A stretch of DNA of 64,000 bases from Panicum virgatum (Eukaryota > Streptophyta > Magnoliopsida > Poales > Poaceae), in assembly GCF_016808335.1 (NCBI RefSeq), contig NC_053144.1, forward strand, positions 68,433,400-68,497,399, in the 5' to 3' direction. The notes under the pieces were generated by a model that was not told where the DNA came from, did not search any database, and was given only the letters and a program-made list of their open reading frames with translations. Positions 11,875 to 21,964 of this stretch are shown piece by piece. The position numbers and the translations under genes are program-made. Every line of letters starts with the position of its first letter. The stretch's first letter is position 1.

Positions 11875-13536
11875 ATTGTACCATTGAGATGAGGCGAAAC
11901 ATGATTGATGTAAACGGTTTGTTCAGCACAGCCCATTTTTGAGTACTTCTAAGTTCTAATAATCTCTGGGCACAGAGAACTGTCAGAAATTTTGTGAGCT
12001 ACTGCCCTCCAGCAAGAATTGGAGTGCTTATGGTGCTTCGTGATCTTAACCTTTCTCGAGACATGTTAATAATTTTCCGAATCCTGCAAACACTGAATAT
12101 ACATTGGGCAATGGTTACCCATGATGTAAATGATTGGTCTCTTGTTGAAGTTTAATGCTGATGCAGTGGGAACTGTTAGCTTATTGTTATTGGTTTCTTG
12201 TGAGACCTGTGTTTTGATTCCTTTTAGAAGTACGTAAATGTTAAATACATTTGAATTTTAGAGACGCTATTTCCTGCCTAAATTCTTCGCTCATTAGTAT
12301 ATTGTAGATGTAGATGTTGATGTAGATTCATAGGGCTAGCAGGGGCGCGGCCCCTACTGTTTCTTCGAACTGTACTATTTCGCCTTTATTTGGTGGGTAC
12401 TGCCGTATTGGTGTTCCCCTCATGCAATGTTCGTAAATAAACAACACTCATACAATAAAGAATATAGTTTAGGTAGCTCTTGAAGGACAGTTAAAGTTTA
12501 AAAAAAAACATTCTGGATCTGTAATAAGGAAAGCAGAAGAAGAAAAACCTAACCCATTCCACTAGTACTCATACTGCAAATTGTAATACAGATTTGCGTA
12601 ATCTTTTTTTCCTATTTCTGTAGCAAGCACTATAGGCTGTATATACATTGAACGGTGCAAAGGCAGGAATAATTTATTTTCTAAAAAGATACAATATAGA
12701 GTTATGAATATTCCAGTTTTCTAAAATCAACAAAAAAAATTCTAGATGCTATTAATGCAAAAAACAGATAAATGATACAAGAACTGATAGGTCCTAACAA
12801 TGTCGGGCCAACTAATAAAGGTGCTAGAAAAAGAAAACGGTAACGACCGAAGATCCATAGAATTATCATATTTCATCATTTAAAATATATTTATAGATGC
12901 ATAGCATTTGTTAGACATCTAAATATACTTTATGGCTAAATACATAGAACTTTATATTTAGAAAAATCAAGACGATTATTAATTCTATAATTTGGAATGT
13001 ATGGAATAGAAGATTCAAGTCAATATGGAAAGCATTGCATTTGCCAAAAAAATGTAATCTTTTCTTGTGCTATTTTCATCAGTTTCATATCATCCAATAC
13101 CAATACCATAGTGATTTTTTATTTTTAATAAATACTGATAAGAAGATTGCGAAAAGGTTGCACATTACTGAAAACTTTTACATATCAGCAATACTCCACG
13201 GTTCCCTACTTCCACCACCTAGGGGCTTGATTATGTCTGTTTTTTTTTAAAAAAAAACACCCATCATTTACTCGAAATTCCGCGTAGACCCACAGCGTCG
13301 TCCTCAGCCCGACGAGCACCGGCCTACCAGCCTTCTCAGTTCACACGTCCCGTCCCTAATTCGGCAACTCCCGCTGCCTCGGCCTTGACCTAGGGTTTCG
13401 GCGCCTGATCTCCTACCCTCCCCGTCCTCGCCGTGTCCCTCGCTCGTTTCAACTCGCCATCCGGCAAACCGGAGGCGAAGGCGAGCGGGGGCGCCTCTCT
13501 TCGGTCACCGCGTGAACGATTTGAGGCCGCGCGTCC
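11875..13536. other. Aconitase 3' UTR and intergenic DNA
   Basis: The first 300 bp or so should be the aconitase 3' UTR. The rest is AT-rich with no coding signal until a GC-rich leader begins at about 13270, which is probably the 5' UTR of the next gene. Confidence 0.55.
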
Positions 13537-15475
13537 ATGGCGGCGACGGGGCAGCAGGAGGATGACATCGACCACTACGAGGTGCTCTGCCTCCCGTCGG
13601 GGGAGGAAGGCGCCGCGCTGACCATCGAGCAGATCGAGAAGGCCTACCGGACGCAGTCGCGGCTGCGCCACCCCGACAAGCGCCGCGACGACCCCAACGC
13701 CACTGCGGACTTCCAGCGCCTCTCGAGCTCCTACAAGCTCCTCTGCGACGAGTCCCTTCGCCGCCAGTTCGATGCTCGCCTACGCGGCCGCCGGGAGGCA
13801 GCGGCCCGCGCCGCCGCCGCGGGCGTCAAGCGCCGCAAGGCTGTCTCCGACCTCGAGGAGCGTGAGCGCGCTGCCGCCGCGGGCCAGCACGCCGACCCCG
13901 AAGAGCTTGCGAAGCGCGAGATGGAGCGGGCGGCCGCCGACATCCAGCGCGAGCTCGACGAGTTCCGCGTCGCCAAGCAGGCTGCCGCCTCAGGTGCCGG
14001 GGCAACTTCGGTAAGGAATCTTGAACTCTTTCAGTTTGGTCTTTGCGAGCTCTAGGAAATCTATTCAGTTAGTTTGTTGAATTGGGTAGGATAACTGGAT
14101 AATGCTTCGTCAATTGATTTTGCATTTAATTTGACTAGAAATCACCACATTTTGGGATCCTGGGCGTCAGTAAATCTCTCAGTTTCTAATTTGTATACAT
14201 TATGATTCACTTGAAGCATCATATTTCTTTTAGACTGTGATCACTGGGGAAATTGGTTATAGTTGTACTTATTGAATCGGTGCTAAGGCTTTGCAAGAGG
14301 CTTGTTCAACATAGTAGATTTTTATCGGTTAACAATTGCATTTTGACAATGGCCACGACTTGGTTATATGTTCAGGCGTATGGGGATAAGAAGGGTGGAA
14401 CCTCGCAAGATGGGGTGAAAACAGACAAGGGCAAGATCTTGAAGGTTTCATGGGATGGGAGTGCCGATTCTTACACTGCAGCAAAGTTGGAAGAACTCTT
14501 CCAGAAATTTGGCAAAGTCGAAGATGTAGTGATCAAGACAAGGAAATCGAGGAGGAAGGGCTCAGCAATTGTAGTCATGGGCAGCAAGGAAGCTGCTGTA
14601 AGTCCTGTTTTTCTACTCTTTTGCCCTTGGAAGCATTCAATATTTGACCTAGAAGAATAGCTTGACTTGTGCTGGTTGGTAAACTATGATTTTTTTTGTT
14701 AGTGTTACGTTGATCCAAAACTTTACATCAGGTGGTAGGGGCAACTGTGCATCTCATACCATCCTAGGAAAGAGACTTGCTATTTTAATTCAAATTCACG
14801 GCAGGATTTGAGAGTGCTAAATACAATTATGTGTGAATGTTGCATAAGTTAATAATTCTACATCTTTATCCTGATGGCAACGATAATTCAAGGATGAGCT
14901 TTTACTGGTTATCCAAGGAGCAAATTAAGTCCTTGGAGGTTGCCATGCAACATTTGCTTAGTCTGTACTAGGTTCCCGTTTTCCTTTCTTTTTTTATTTA
15001 TAAAAAATCACAGCAGGGACTTCCCATACTTTTTGGTATTTTTTTTTAAAATGTATTACTCTGCATTAGAATTTTATATTACTCTGCATTACCTCTAACA
15101 AATGCTTGTTTGCTCTTTTGGCAGCTGTTAGCAATACAGAACCATTTTTCTCTTTTCCCATTAAATGTTGCTCCTGTTCAAGAATCGGGTGGGTTACCAG
15201 CAAGGTCAGCTCAAGCCCATGAATCGAGGACAAGCAACATTGATGGAACTGGATTTAGCGATTTGGAAGCATCGGTATTCCGGAAACTTCAAGAGGTAAT
15301 TAGTTATTAGTAGTTACTAGATATAACCCAGTCTATTGATTGTGTCTCAGGGGTGTAATAAAGGGTGTGGGATGTCACATTATCGAGTCACAATGACATA
15401 GAATGTTTTGAAAAGTTAGAATTAATAGTTGGCCTTTTGATATTGCAGGCCCAGAAAAGGAAACAATGTGGTTGA
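13537..15475 (+). CDS. DNAJC17: J-domain plus RRM protein, DNAJC17-like (4 exons)
   Basis: Exons 13537-14010, 14376-14597, 15125-15295 and 15449-15475 total 894 nt, 297 aa. The J domain covers about residues 12-80, with the HPD motif at residues 45-47 (LRHPDKRR). A charged, Ala-rich helical stretch follows to about residue 150. Exon 2 encodes an RNA-recognition motif (ILKVSWDG, then KGSAIVVMGSKEAA). The order J domain, coiled region, RRM is that of DNAJC17/Cwf23, a spliceosome-associated J protein. The last exon adds only eight residues (AQKRKQCG). Function in splicing is inferred from the family. Confidence 0.85.
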
Positions 15476-15687
15476 TTGCTTCTTTCTGAAACATGAGTAT
15501 TGTTGACATGTCGCACAATGGACAGTACCGAGTATTCCTGTGGCAGATGAGTTACAGAAAGAGCTACACATTTTTTTAGGTGGAGTCTTGTTGCTGATAA
15601 ATTTATCCAACTCAGAGCAACTACAGATTTTTTTTTGTGTCAATGTACAAACTGTACCATGTATGTAGTTTGTAATTCTAATTCCTA

Positions 15688-15944
15688 CTCCCTCCGTCCC
15701 AAAAAGAATGCAACTCTCGCTTTTCCTAGAAGTCAAACAATTTCAAGTTTGACTAAATTTATACAAAAAATTACTAACATTTATGTCTTTAAATAGACTT
15801 AGTATGAAAATATATTACATAATTAATCTAATGATATTTATTTGGTACCATAACAATTAATACTATTTTGTATAAATTTGGTCAAATTTAAAATTGTTTG
15901 ATTCCTTAGGAAACGAGAGATGCATTCTTTTTGGGAGGGGGGAG
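15688..15944. mobile_element. Stowaway MITE in the 3' flank of the DNAJC17-like gene
   Basis: Termini CTCCCTCCGTCCCAAAAAGA and its complement are flanked by TA at 15686-15687 and 15945-15946, about 257 bp. It starts about 210 bp after the stop codon, so it may lie in or near the 3' UTR. Confidence 0.9.
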
Positions 15945-16220
15945 TAATTATGTTCTGGAGTATGTCATTGTCATGTCACACCATGATATGACCATTTTTG
16001 GCTGGAAAATGGGAAGAAGTTGCCACTAAGAATGGTTCATTCATAGGTGCTTGCTGCCTTAATCTTCAGTAATCTCGTCTCTTACCTATGTACTGGAGGA
16101 TCATTTTTGGCTGAAAAATTGGAATAAAATCCCTCTCCAAATGGTTCATTGATCATTCTTACGTGCTTGATGCATTTGATCTGAAGTAAGATATTGACTG
16201 GTATGATTCTGCAGCAGTAT

Positions 16221-16353
16221 TAGGGGTGGTAAAGGGTTCAAGATTTTTAACTAGAAAATCTAAGAGACGGGTTCTAATCTTATACAATTTTGAACTAAAT
16301 AATGTAAGGGTCTTGGGCTGTGAAGAGGCCACCATGACTCATTACCACCCCTA
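16221..16353. mobile_element. hAT-type MITE, 133 bp
   Basis: TAGGGGTGGTAA at the left end and TTACCACCCCTA at the right end are flanked by an exact 8-bp duplication, AGCAGTAT, at 16213-16220 and 16354-16361. The 8-bp duplication and TAGGG end are hAT features. It lies about 240 bp upstream of the PPR gene. Confidence 0.85.
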
Positions 16354-16593
16354 AGCAGTATGCTTACTCTGTTGAAAATCTGCTGTGATTTTGCTACTTT
16401 GCTGAGTATTGCCGCGCCATTCAGACTAGAGCACGGGAGGAGGCATTGCGAATTTCTCCCCACGACACGTTGGTTCCCTCCTCTCCCTTCCCTGATTGGA
16501 TAAACCGTGAAAGCAAAAACCCAACAACACACAGAAATATCCCATCTCGCATCGGTCCGCTTCCCTCCGCGGCTCCCCGCCCGCCCTCACACC

Positions 16594-18969
16594 ATGGCCA
16601 CGCCGCTCCTTCTCCCCTCCCGAGCTGCCCATGCCGCCGCAACCACCACCTGCGCCTCCCAACACCTCACCGCGGCCACCGCCAAGGAACCCCCGCCCCG
16701 CGTCCGGCCCAAGCGCGGCGGGGGAGTGGGCTCCAGCTCAGGCAACGGTCCCAAGAGCCTTGTCCTATCCCACGTCGCCGCGGGCCGCATGGACGAGGCC
16801 GCCGACGCCTTCGCGGCCGTCAGGAGCCCCGATGCGTTCCTCCACAACGTCATGATCCGCGGCTTCGCCGACGCGGGCGTCCCGCGCGACGCGCTCGCGG
16901 CCTACCGCGCCATGCTCGCCGCCGGCGCGCGCCCGGACCGCTTCACCTACCCCGTCGTCGTCAAGTGCTGCGCGCGCCTCGGCGCTCTCGAGGAGGGCCG
17001 CGCGGCGCACGCCGCCGTGATCAAGCTCGGCCTGGGCAAAGACGTGTACACGGGCAACTCGCTCGTCGCGTTCTACGCCAAGCTCGGCCTCGTCGGGGAC
17101 GCCGAGATGGTATTCGACGGAATGCCGGCGCGGGACATCGTCTCGTGGAACACGTTGGTGGATGGTTACGTGTCCAACGGGATGGGGGCGCTGGCTCTGG
17201 CGTGCTTTCAGGAGATGAACGATGCCCCGCAGGTGCAGCATGACAGTGTTGGCATAATAGCTGCTCTTGCGGCTTGCTGCCTGGAGTCGGCACTGATGCA
17301 GGGGCGGGAGATACACGGCTATGCCATCAGGTGCGGGCTGGAGCAGGATGTCAAGGTGGGGACTTCTCTTCTTGATATGTACTGCAAATGTGGCAAGGTT
17401 GCGTCCGCTGTGAACGTGTTTGCAACGATGCCATTGAGGACCGTGGTAACATGGAATTGTATGATTGGTGGGTATGCTCTGAATGAGCGGCCTGTGGATG
17501 CATTTGATTGTTTCATGCAAATGAGAGCGGAAGGGTTTCAGGTGGAAGTGGTCACTGCTATCAATTTGCTTGCCGCCTGTGCTCAAGCTGAAGGTTCACT
17601 CTATGGAAGGAGCGTTCACGCTTATGTGATTCGGAGACATTTTCTTCCTCACGTGGTGCTTGAAACTGCTCTTCTGGAGATGTATGGAAAAGTTGGTAAG
17701 GTGGAATCATCTGAAAAGGTATTTGATCAGATAACTGACAAAACACTGGTATCATGGAATAATATGATTGCCGCCTACATGTACAAGGAAATGTATTGGG
17801 AAGCCATCACATTGTTCCTGAAGTTACTGAATGAACCACTTTATCCTGATTATTTCACCATGACGACAGTAGTACCAGCATTTGTCTTGCTAGGGTCACT
17901 ACGACAATGCTGGCAAATGCACAGCTACATTATCAAGTTAGGCTATGGAGACAACACTCTCATTATGAATGCAGTTGTGCATATGTATGCAAGATGTGGC
18001 GATATTGTGGCCTCAAAGGAGATATTTGACAAAATGCCAGGCAAGGATGTGATCTCCTGGAACACAATCATTATAGGATATGCAATTCATGGACAGGGAA
18101 AGACTGCATTGGAAATGTTCGATGAGATGAAATGTAACAGTATGGAACCAAACGTGAGTACCTTTGTCTCCGTGTTGACTGCTTGCAGTGTTTCAGGCCT
18201 GGAGGCTGAGGGATGGAAGCAGTTCAATTCAATGCAACAAGAGTATGGTATGGTGCCACAGATTGAGCACTATGGATGCATGACTGATCTTCTGGGCCGA
18301 ACAGGTGACCTTAGAAAGGTATTCCAGTTTATTGAAAACATGCCAATAGCTCCAACATCCAGGATTTGGGGTTCCTTGCTTACTGCAAGCAGAAACAAGA
18401 ATGATATTGATGTAGCAGAATATGCAGCAGAGAGGATATTCCAACTGGAGCATAACAACACAGGATGCTATGTTGTTCTGTCTTCCATGTATGCTGATGC
18501 TGGGAGATGGGAGGATGTAGAGAGGATAAGATCTCTGATGAAGGAGAAGGGGTTCCGAAGGACAGAAGCAAGAAGCCTTGTCGAGCTTCATGATAAAGAG
18601 TGCAGTTTTGTCAATGGGGACATGTCTCACCCTCAGAGCGAGGAAATTCATGAATTCTCAGATATTCTTTCAAGAGAGATTGGAGAAACTTTTGACAGCC
18701 CAAGTAATCTCAGCGATTCGGATCCTTTCGCATCAAGGAAAACAGTATTGCCCAATAAGCATAGTGTAAGGTTGGCTGTTGCCTTTGGCCTGATAGCATC
18801 TGAGGCTGGAACTCCTGTTCTTGTCAAGAAGAATGTGCGTGTATGTAACCACTGCCATCATGCGCTGAAGTTGATATCAAAATACTCAAGACGGAAGATT
18901 ATTGTTGGTGACACAAAGATTTATCACGTATTTTCAGATGGCTCGTGTTGCTGTGGCGACTACTGGTGA
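16594..18969 (+). CDS. Pentatricopeptide repeat protein, PLS-E-DYW class
   Basis: It is a single exon of 791 aa. Residues 1 to about 45 are Ala/Thr/Arg-rich and look like an organelle presequence. PPR repeats follow (for example [48 protein letters not shown]), then the E region ([32 protein letters not shown]) and a C-terminal domain ending in DYW. Such proteins bind organelle RNA, and intact DYW domains edit C to U. Here the normal HSE signature reads His-Ser-Val (residues 723-725), so the catalytic glutamate is missing, while the later CNHC and CCCGDYW elements remain. It may bind RNA but not deaminate. The start is the first ATG; the frame upstream is open only through non-ATG codons. Confidence 0.9.
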   Translation: MATPLLLPSRAAHAAATTTCASQHLTAATAKEPPPRVRPKRGGGVGSSSGNGPKSLVLSHVAAGRMDEAADAFAAVRSPDAFLHNVMIRGFADAGVPRDALAAYRAMLAAGARPDRFTYPVVVKCCARLGALEEGRAAHAAVIKLGLGKDVYTGNSLVAFYAKLGLVGDAEMVFDGMPARDIVSWNTLVDGYVSNGMGALALACFQEMNDAPQVQHDSVGIIAALAACCLESALMQGREIHGYAIRCGLEQDVKVGTSLLDMYCKCGKVASAVNVFATMPLRTVVTWNCMIGGYALNERPVDAFDCFMQMRAEGFQVEVVTAINLLAACAQAEGSLYGRSVHAYVIRRHFLPHVVLETALLEMYGKVGKVESSEKVFDQITDKTLVSWNNMIAAYMYKEMYWEAITLFLKLLNEPLYPDYFTMTTVVPAFVLLGSLRQCWQMHSYIIKLGYGDNTLIMNAVVHMYARCGDIVASKEIFDKMPGKDVISWNTIIIGYAIHGQGKTALEMFDEMKCNSMEPNVSTFVSVLTACSVSGLEAEGWKQFNSMQQEYGMVPQIEHYGCMTDLLGRTGDLRKVFQFIENMPIAPTSRIWGSLLTASRNKNDIDVAEYAAERIFQLEHNNTGCYVVLSSMYADAGRWEDVERIRSLMKEKGFRRTEARSLVELHDKECSFVNGDMSHPQSEEIHEFSDILSREIGETFDSPSNLSDSDPFASRKTVLPNKHSVRLAVAFGLIASEAGTPVLVKKNVRVCNHCHHALKLISKYSRRKIIVGDTKIYHVFSDGSCCCGDYW

Positions 18970-19578
18970 ATTGTTATTTACCTGAAGTTGATGGAATGCC
19001 TGAATGAACTTCTGGAAGAGCAACGCCGTGCCTGGATGCAGAACACCCAGCATCCATTAGAACTGGCACAGGGTATGATCTATGGCAAGATTTTACAGCA
19101 TAGATTAAAGTTGAGGACACATAAATGATACGTGGGACATCCATTCTGAGGGGCTCATGGCGTGGCTCGAGGGAATAGCATTTTTCCCCCTTTTGACACA
19201 GCGAGGGGGAAATACTGTGACTTACAGTACTGATTACAGTTTTGATACACGAACCAAATCCAGATGTAATCTTTTGTAGCAATTGATAGTAGCATGATGT
19301 AACAAGTTGATTCTTTTCAAATTTCAACTGAAAAGACTCTGAATTACAGGTAACTCGATTGTACCTACATCATACTCTGATCAAATGCTAGGAAGGCTGT
19401 TTTCAACTCTCAGCAATTCTTGCCAAGAGAATCAAACATGTACCAGAGGAGTTGCTGCTTCAGATTTATCAATCCTCTCCTCTGAACCATTTCCTTTCAA
19501 ACATACATTAGTCGTTTACAGAAGATTAAACAAAAAAAAAGTACAGGACGCTTGGATTTGGGAAATCCCGTTCTGAAT
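18970..19578. other. 3' flanks of the PPR and LYR genes
   Basis: The genes converge here. No coding sequence or repeat of note is seen. Confidence 0.5.
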
Positions 19579-20030
19579 CTACGCTCCGCCGCGGCGCTTG
19601 GCCTCCTCGGCCTCGATCGCGCGGCGGGACGCGTCGGCGAGGCGGTCGAGCGCCTGCTGCACGGCGTCGCGGCCGCCGATGAGGAGGCGCGCCACCACCT
19701 CCGGATCGCGCTCCCCGCGGGCCTCCTCGAACTCGCGCCTGGCGTTGGCGCGCAGCACCTCCCGCCACGGCACCCCGCGGTCGTCGGGCCACGCGAAGAG
19801 CCGCGTCGCACGGAGGATGTCCCCGTACAGGCCCAGCGCCTCCCGCCGGGAGCTCGTCAGCCGCCGCCGGGCCTCGGCCTCCGCCGCGTCGTCGTCGAGG
19901 ACCGCCGCCGGCTTCTTGACGAGGTGTCGGGCCCCTCGTGGATGGCCCGCGCGGGCGGCCGCGGCCTCGGCCTCGGCGCGGCGAGGGTGCGCAGGGCGGC
20001 GGAGGCGCGGGCGCGTCCGGCTACGGCCAT
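19579..20030 (-). pseudogene. LYR-motif family protein, probably frameshifted
   Basis: Between about 19930 and the stop at 19579 one frame encodes RHLVKKPAAVLDDDA, then SSRREALGLYGDILRATRLF and FEEARGERDPEVVARLLIGG. This resembles plant LYR-motif proteins that help Fe-S cluster or respiratory complex assembly in mitochondria. The best start, ATG at 20030, opens a different frame (MAVAGRARASAALRTLAAP..., an Arg-rich presequence followed by AIHEGPDT). The two frames meet near 19921-19935, which suggests a small frame-changing deletion. The signature triplet reads LYG, with GGG at 19822-19824, instead of LYR. Both changes argue for decay. An unusual start in the downstream frame cannot be excluded, but no ATG exists in it near the domain. 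Confidence 0.6.
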
Positions 20031-20196
20031 GCCTCCTGCTGCTGCGGCCTGCTGCAGAGTCCGAATCTGATTTGGGTCTGGCTAGCCCGGGCAGCACAGC
20101 TGGCGGTGGAGAATCAGACTTGATTGGGCTGGACTGGGCTGGGCTGGGCTGAATTAATGTGGGTCGGGTCGGTGGGGAGGGACGCGGAGGCGGTTT

Positions 20197-21153
20197 AGAC
20201 ACAATTTCTAAGGTCCCACTCGAACTCTCTCGACCTCGTTCCCTGCTACAGTTCAAAAGGGCGGCGGCGAGGCGATCTCGCCGCCTCCTCCTCGCTCGCG
20301 TCTGGCGACCGTTCCGGTGCCGGAGGTGGTGAGGAGTTGCGGGATCGATGGCCGTTGTATATACCCTTAGCTTTAGTAGCTAGTTTAGGGTTTCAGTCCT
20401 TCGCTTCGTTGACGGCGACGCGAAGTTCAGTAGTTCCAGGCGGCGTCCGCAGGGTGGAGGTGGCGTTGTGTCCTTGGAATAAGCTTCTCCAACCGTTCCT
20501 CCACCTCGCCGTGCGCAGCGGTGATGGGCCGGTGATTTCCTACCTCATCAGATCTAGAGTTTCATTTGAAGCTTCGGATCTCGGCGATGAGGGCTTTTGT
20601 CCCTACCCTGGCTTCTTCGGGACTGTCGTCGGCGACGATGTCCTCTCCGGCGAAGCTTTAGAGAGGTATGCCTACCACTTTTCTAGAGATTCCGGGTGGT
20701 GGTTTACATGCAACTGTTTGGGCGACTCCTTTTCCCTTTCGGTTGTCTGGTTGTCCGTTGATTTGGGGGGTGCCTGCAATGCTTGCGGCAACAACTCCCA
20801 TGTACTCCGGCGGCGTCATGACCAATGGTCATGTTCTTCGGCTTGTGCGTTCAACGGCTCTACGGTATGTCGATGTTGACATGCTACTCGTTGTGCCATT
20901 CAAAAATCTTGAAGTTTCTTCGTCGGGAAGGGCGTTGGCTTCGAGTTGCAACCTTGGCGTGCATCTTCTCCTACCTCTGGTGCGATGGCTGCTCGTCGAG
21001 GGGTTCCTCCATTCGCCGGTGACGAAGATAACTGGGAGACCCTTGTATGGACTAATATGTAATTTTCTTTTTATTCAAGGGTGTTTGTGTAAGAGTTGCA
21101 TTGTAAACCTTTACTCTTATATGTGAAATAAAATCCCGGTATTCTCAAAAAAA
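20197..21153 (+). mobile_element. Poly(A)-ended retroposon, unclassified
   Basis: A unit of about 960 bp ends in TATTCTC followed by eight A's and is flanked by AGGCGGTTT at 20188-20196 and 21154-21162. The 5' half is GC-rich. The last 100 bp (TTTCTTTTTATTCAAGGG, TGAAATAAAATCCCGG) look like a grass LINE-type 3' end. No reverse transcriptase or other known domain is encoded. It lies about 160 bp upstream of the LYR ATG, inside that gene's probable promoter. The 5' limit rests on the 9-bp duplication only. Confidence 0.5.
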
Positions 21154-21352
21154 AGGCGGTTTGATCGATCCTACTACAACAGCTGGTGACGTCACCATTA
21201 CGCCATCTACAGTCGGTCCGACAGTGGGTGTGTCCGACTCCGACCTCACTTCGAATTGCCGCCGGCTTTATAAACGCGGGTGTGCGCTCCTCTCCTCCCC
21301 CGCACCATCATCCGTTGGCGTCTCTTCCATCGATCCGCGCACGGACGGCACC

Positions 21353-21964
21353 ATGTCCATGTCCCTGGCAGCCGCCGCCGCCAACTGCCGCTACAGCCGC
21401 GTCGTGTTCGTCGGCAACATCCCCTTCCACGCCTCAGAGGAGGAGCTCTGCGACGCCTGCGATCTCATCGGGCCCATCCGCTCCCTGCGCCTCGCCGCCG
21501 ACCCGGCCACCGGCAAGCGCAAGGGGTACGCCTTCGTCGAGTACCCCGACGACGAGACGGCGCGCAGCGCCTGCCGCAACCTCGACGGCCACAACCTGCG
21601 CGGCCGCGAGCTCCGCGTCGGCCTCGCCGGCCGCCAGCGCCGCTGCGCCCGGAGCCACCGCGAGCCAGTCGGCCTGGAGGACGCCATCCACGCCGCTTCG
21701 CTCGTGTCCGGGACTCCGCCGCTCGACTCCGTCACGCGGTACCTGGCGGCGCGGTCGGCGCGTGAGCTGCGGGAGATGGCGGCCGCGCTGGAGGCCGACG
21801 GTCCCGACACCCTGACGCTGCTCAAGGAGCAAGTCCCGGGGCTGGCCGCTGTCGTGGACCAGGTGGGTCACCTGCTCGACATGGCGGCCGCGGATGACGC
21901 CTCGGAGGCGTGCAGGAACAAGAAGCGGGCGGCGGCTGTAACAATTCAAACTAAATTCAATTGA
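21353..21964 (+). CDS. RRM plus CSTF-hinge protein, 3' end replaced by an LTR
   Basis: It encodes 203 aa without introns. The RRM covers residues 17-92 with RNP2 VVFVGN (17-22) and RNP1 KGYAFVEY (57-64). A second region, about 110-190, resembles the hinge domain of cleavage stimulation factor CSTF2/CstF64 (AARSARELREMAAALEADGP, LLKEQVPGLAAVVDQ). The family acts in mRNA 3'-end formation. The native frame stops at codon 194-195, where a solo LTR begins; the LTR adds VTIQTKFN and the TGA at 21962-21964. Plant CstF64 is normally larger and intron-rich, so this may be a retrogene or a small paralogue. The start is the ATG at 21353 (MSMSLAAAA), just before the RRM. Confidence 0.75.
   Translation: MSMSLAAAAANCRYSRVVFVGNIPFHASEEELCDACDLIGPIRSLRLAADPATGKRKGYAFVEYPDDETARSACRNLDGHNLRGRELRVGLAGRQRRCARSHREPVGLEDAIHAASLVSGTPPLDSVTRYLAARSARELREMAAALEADGPDTLTLLKEQVPGLAAVVDQVGHLLDMAAADDASEACRNKKRAAAVTIQTKFN

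Noticed and set aside
16507..16593. Extended start for the PPR protein
   Set aside because: The upstream start is GTG, not ATG; the first ATG is at 16594 in a good context.
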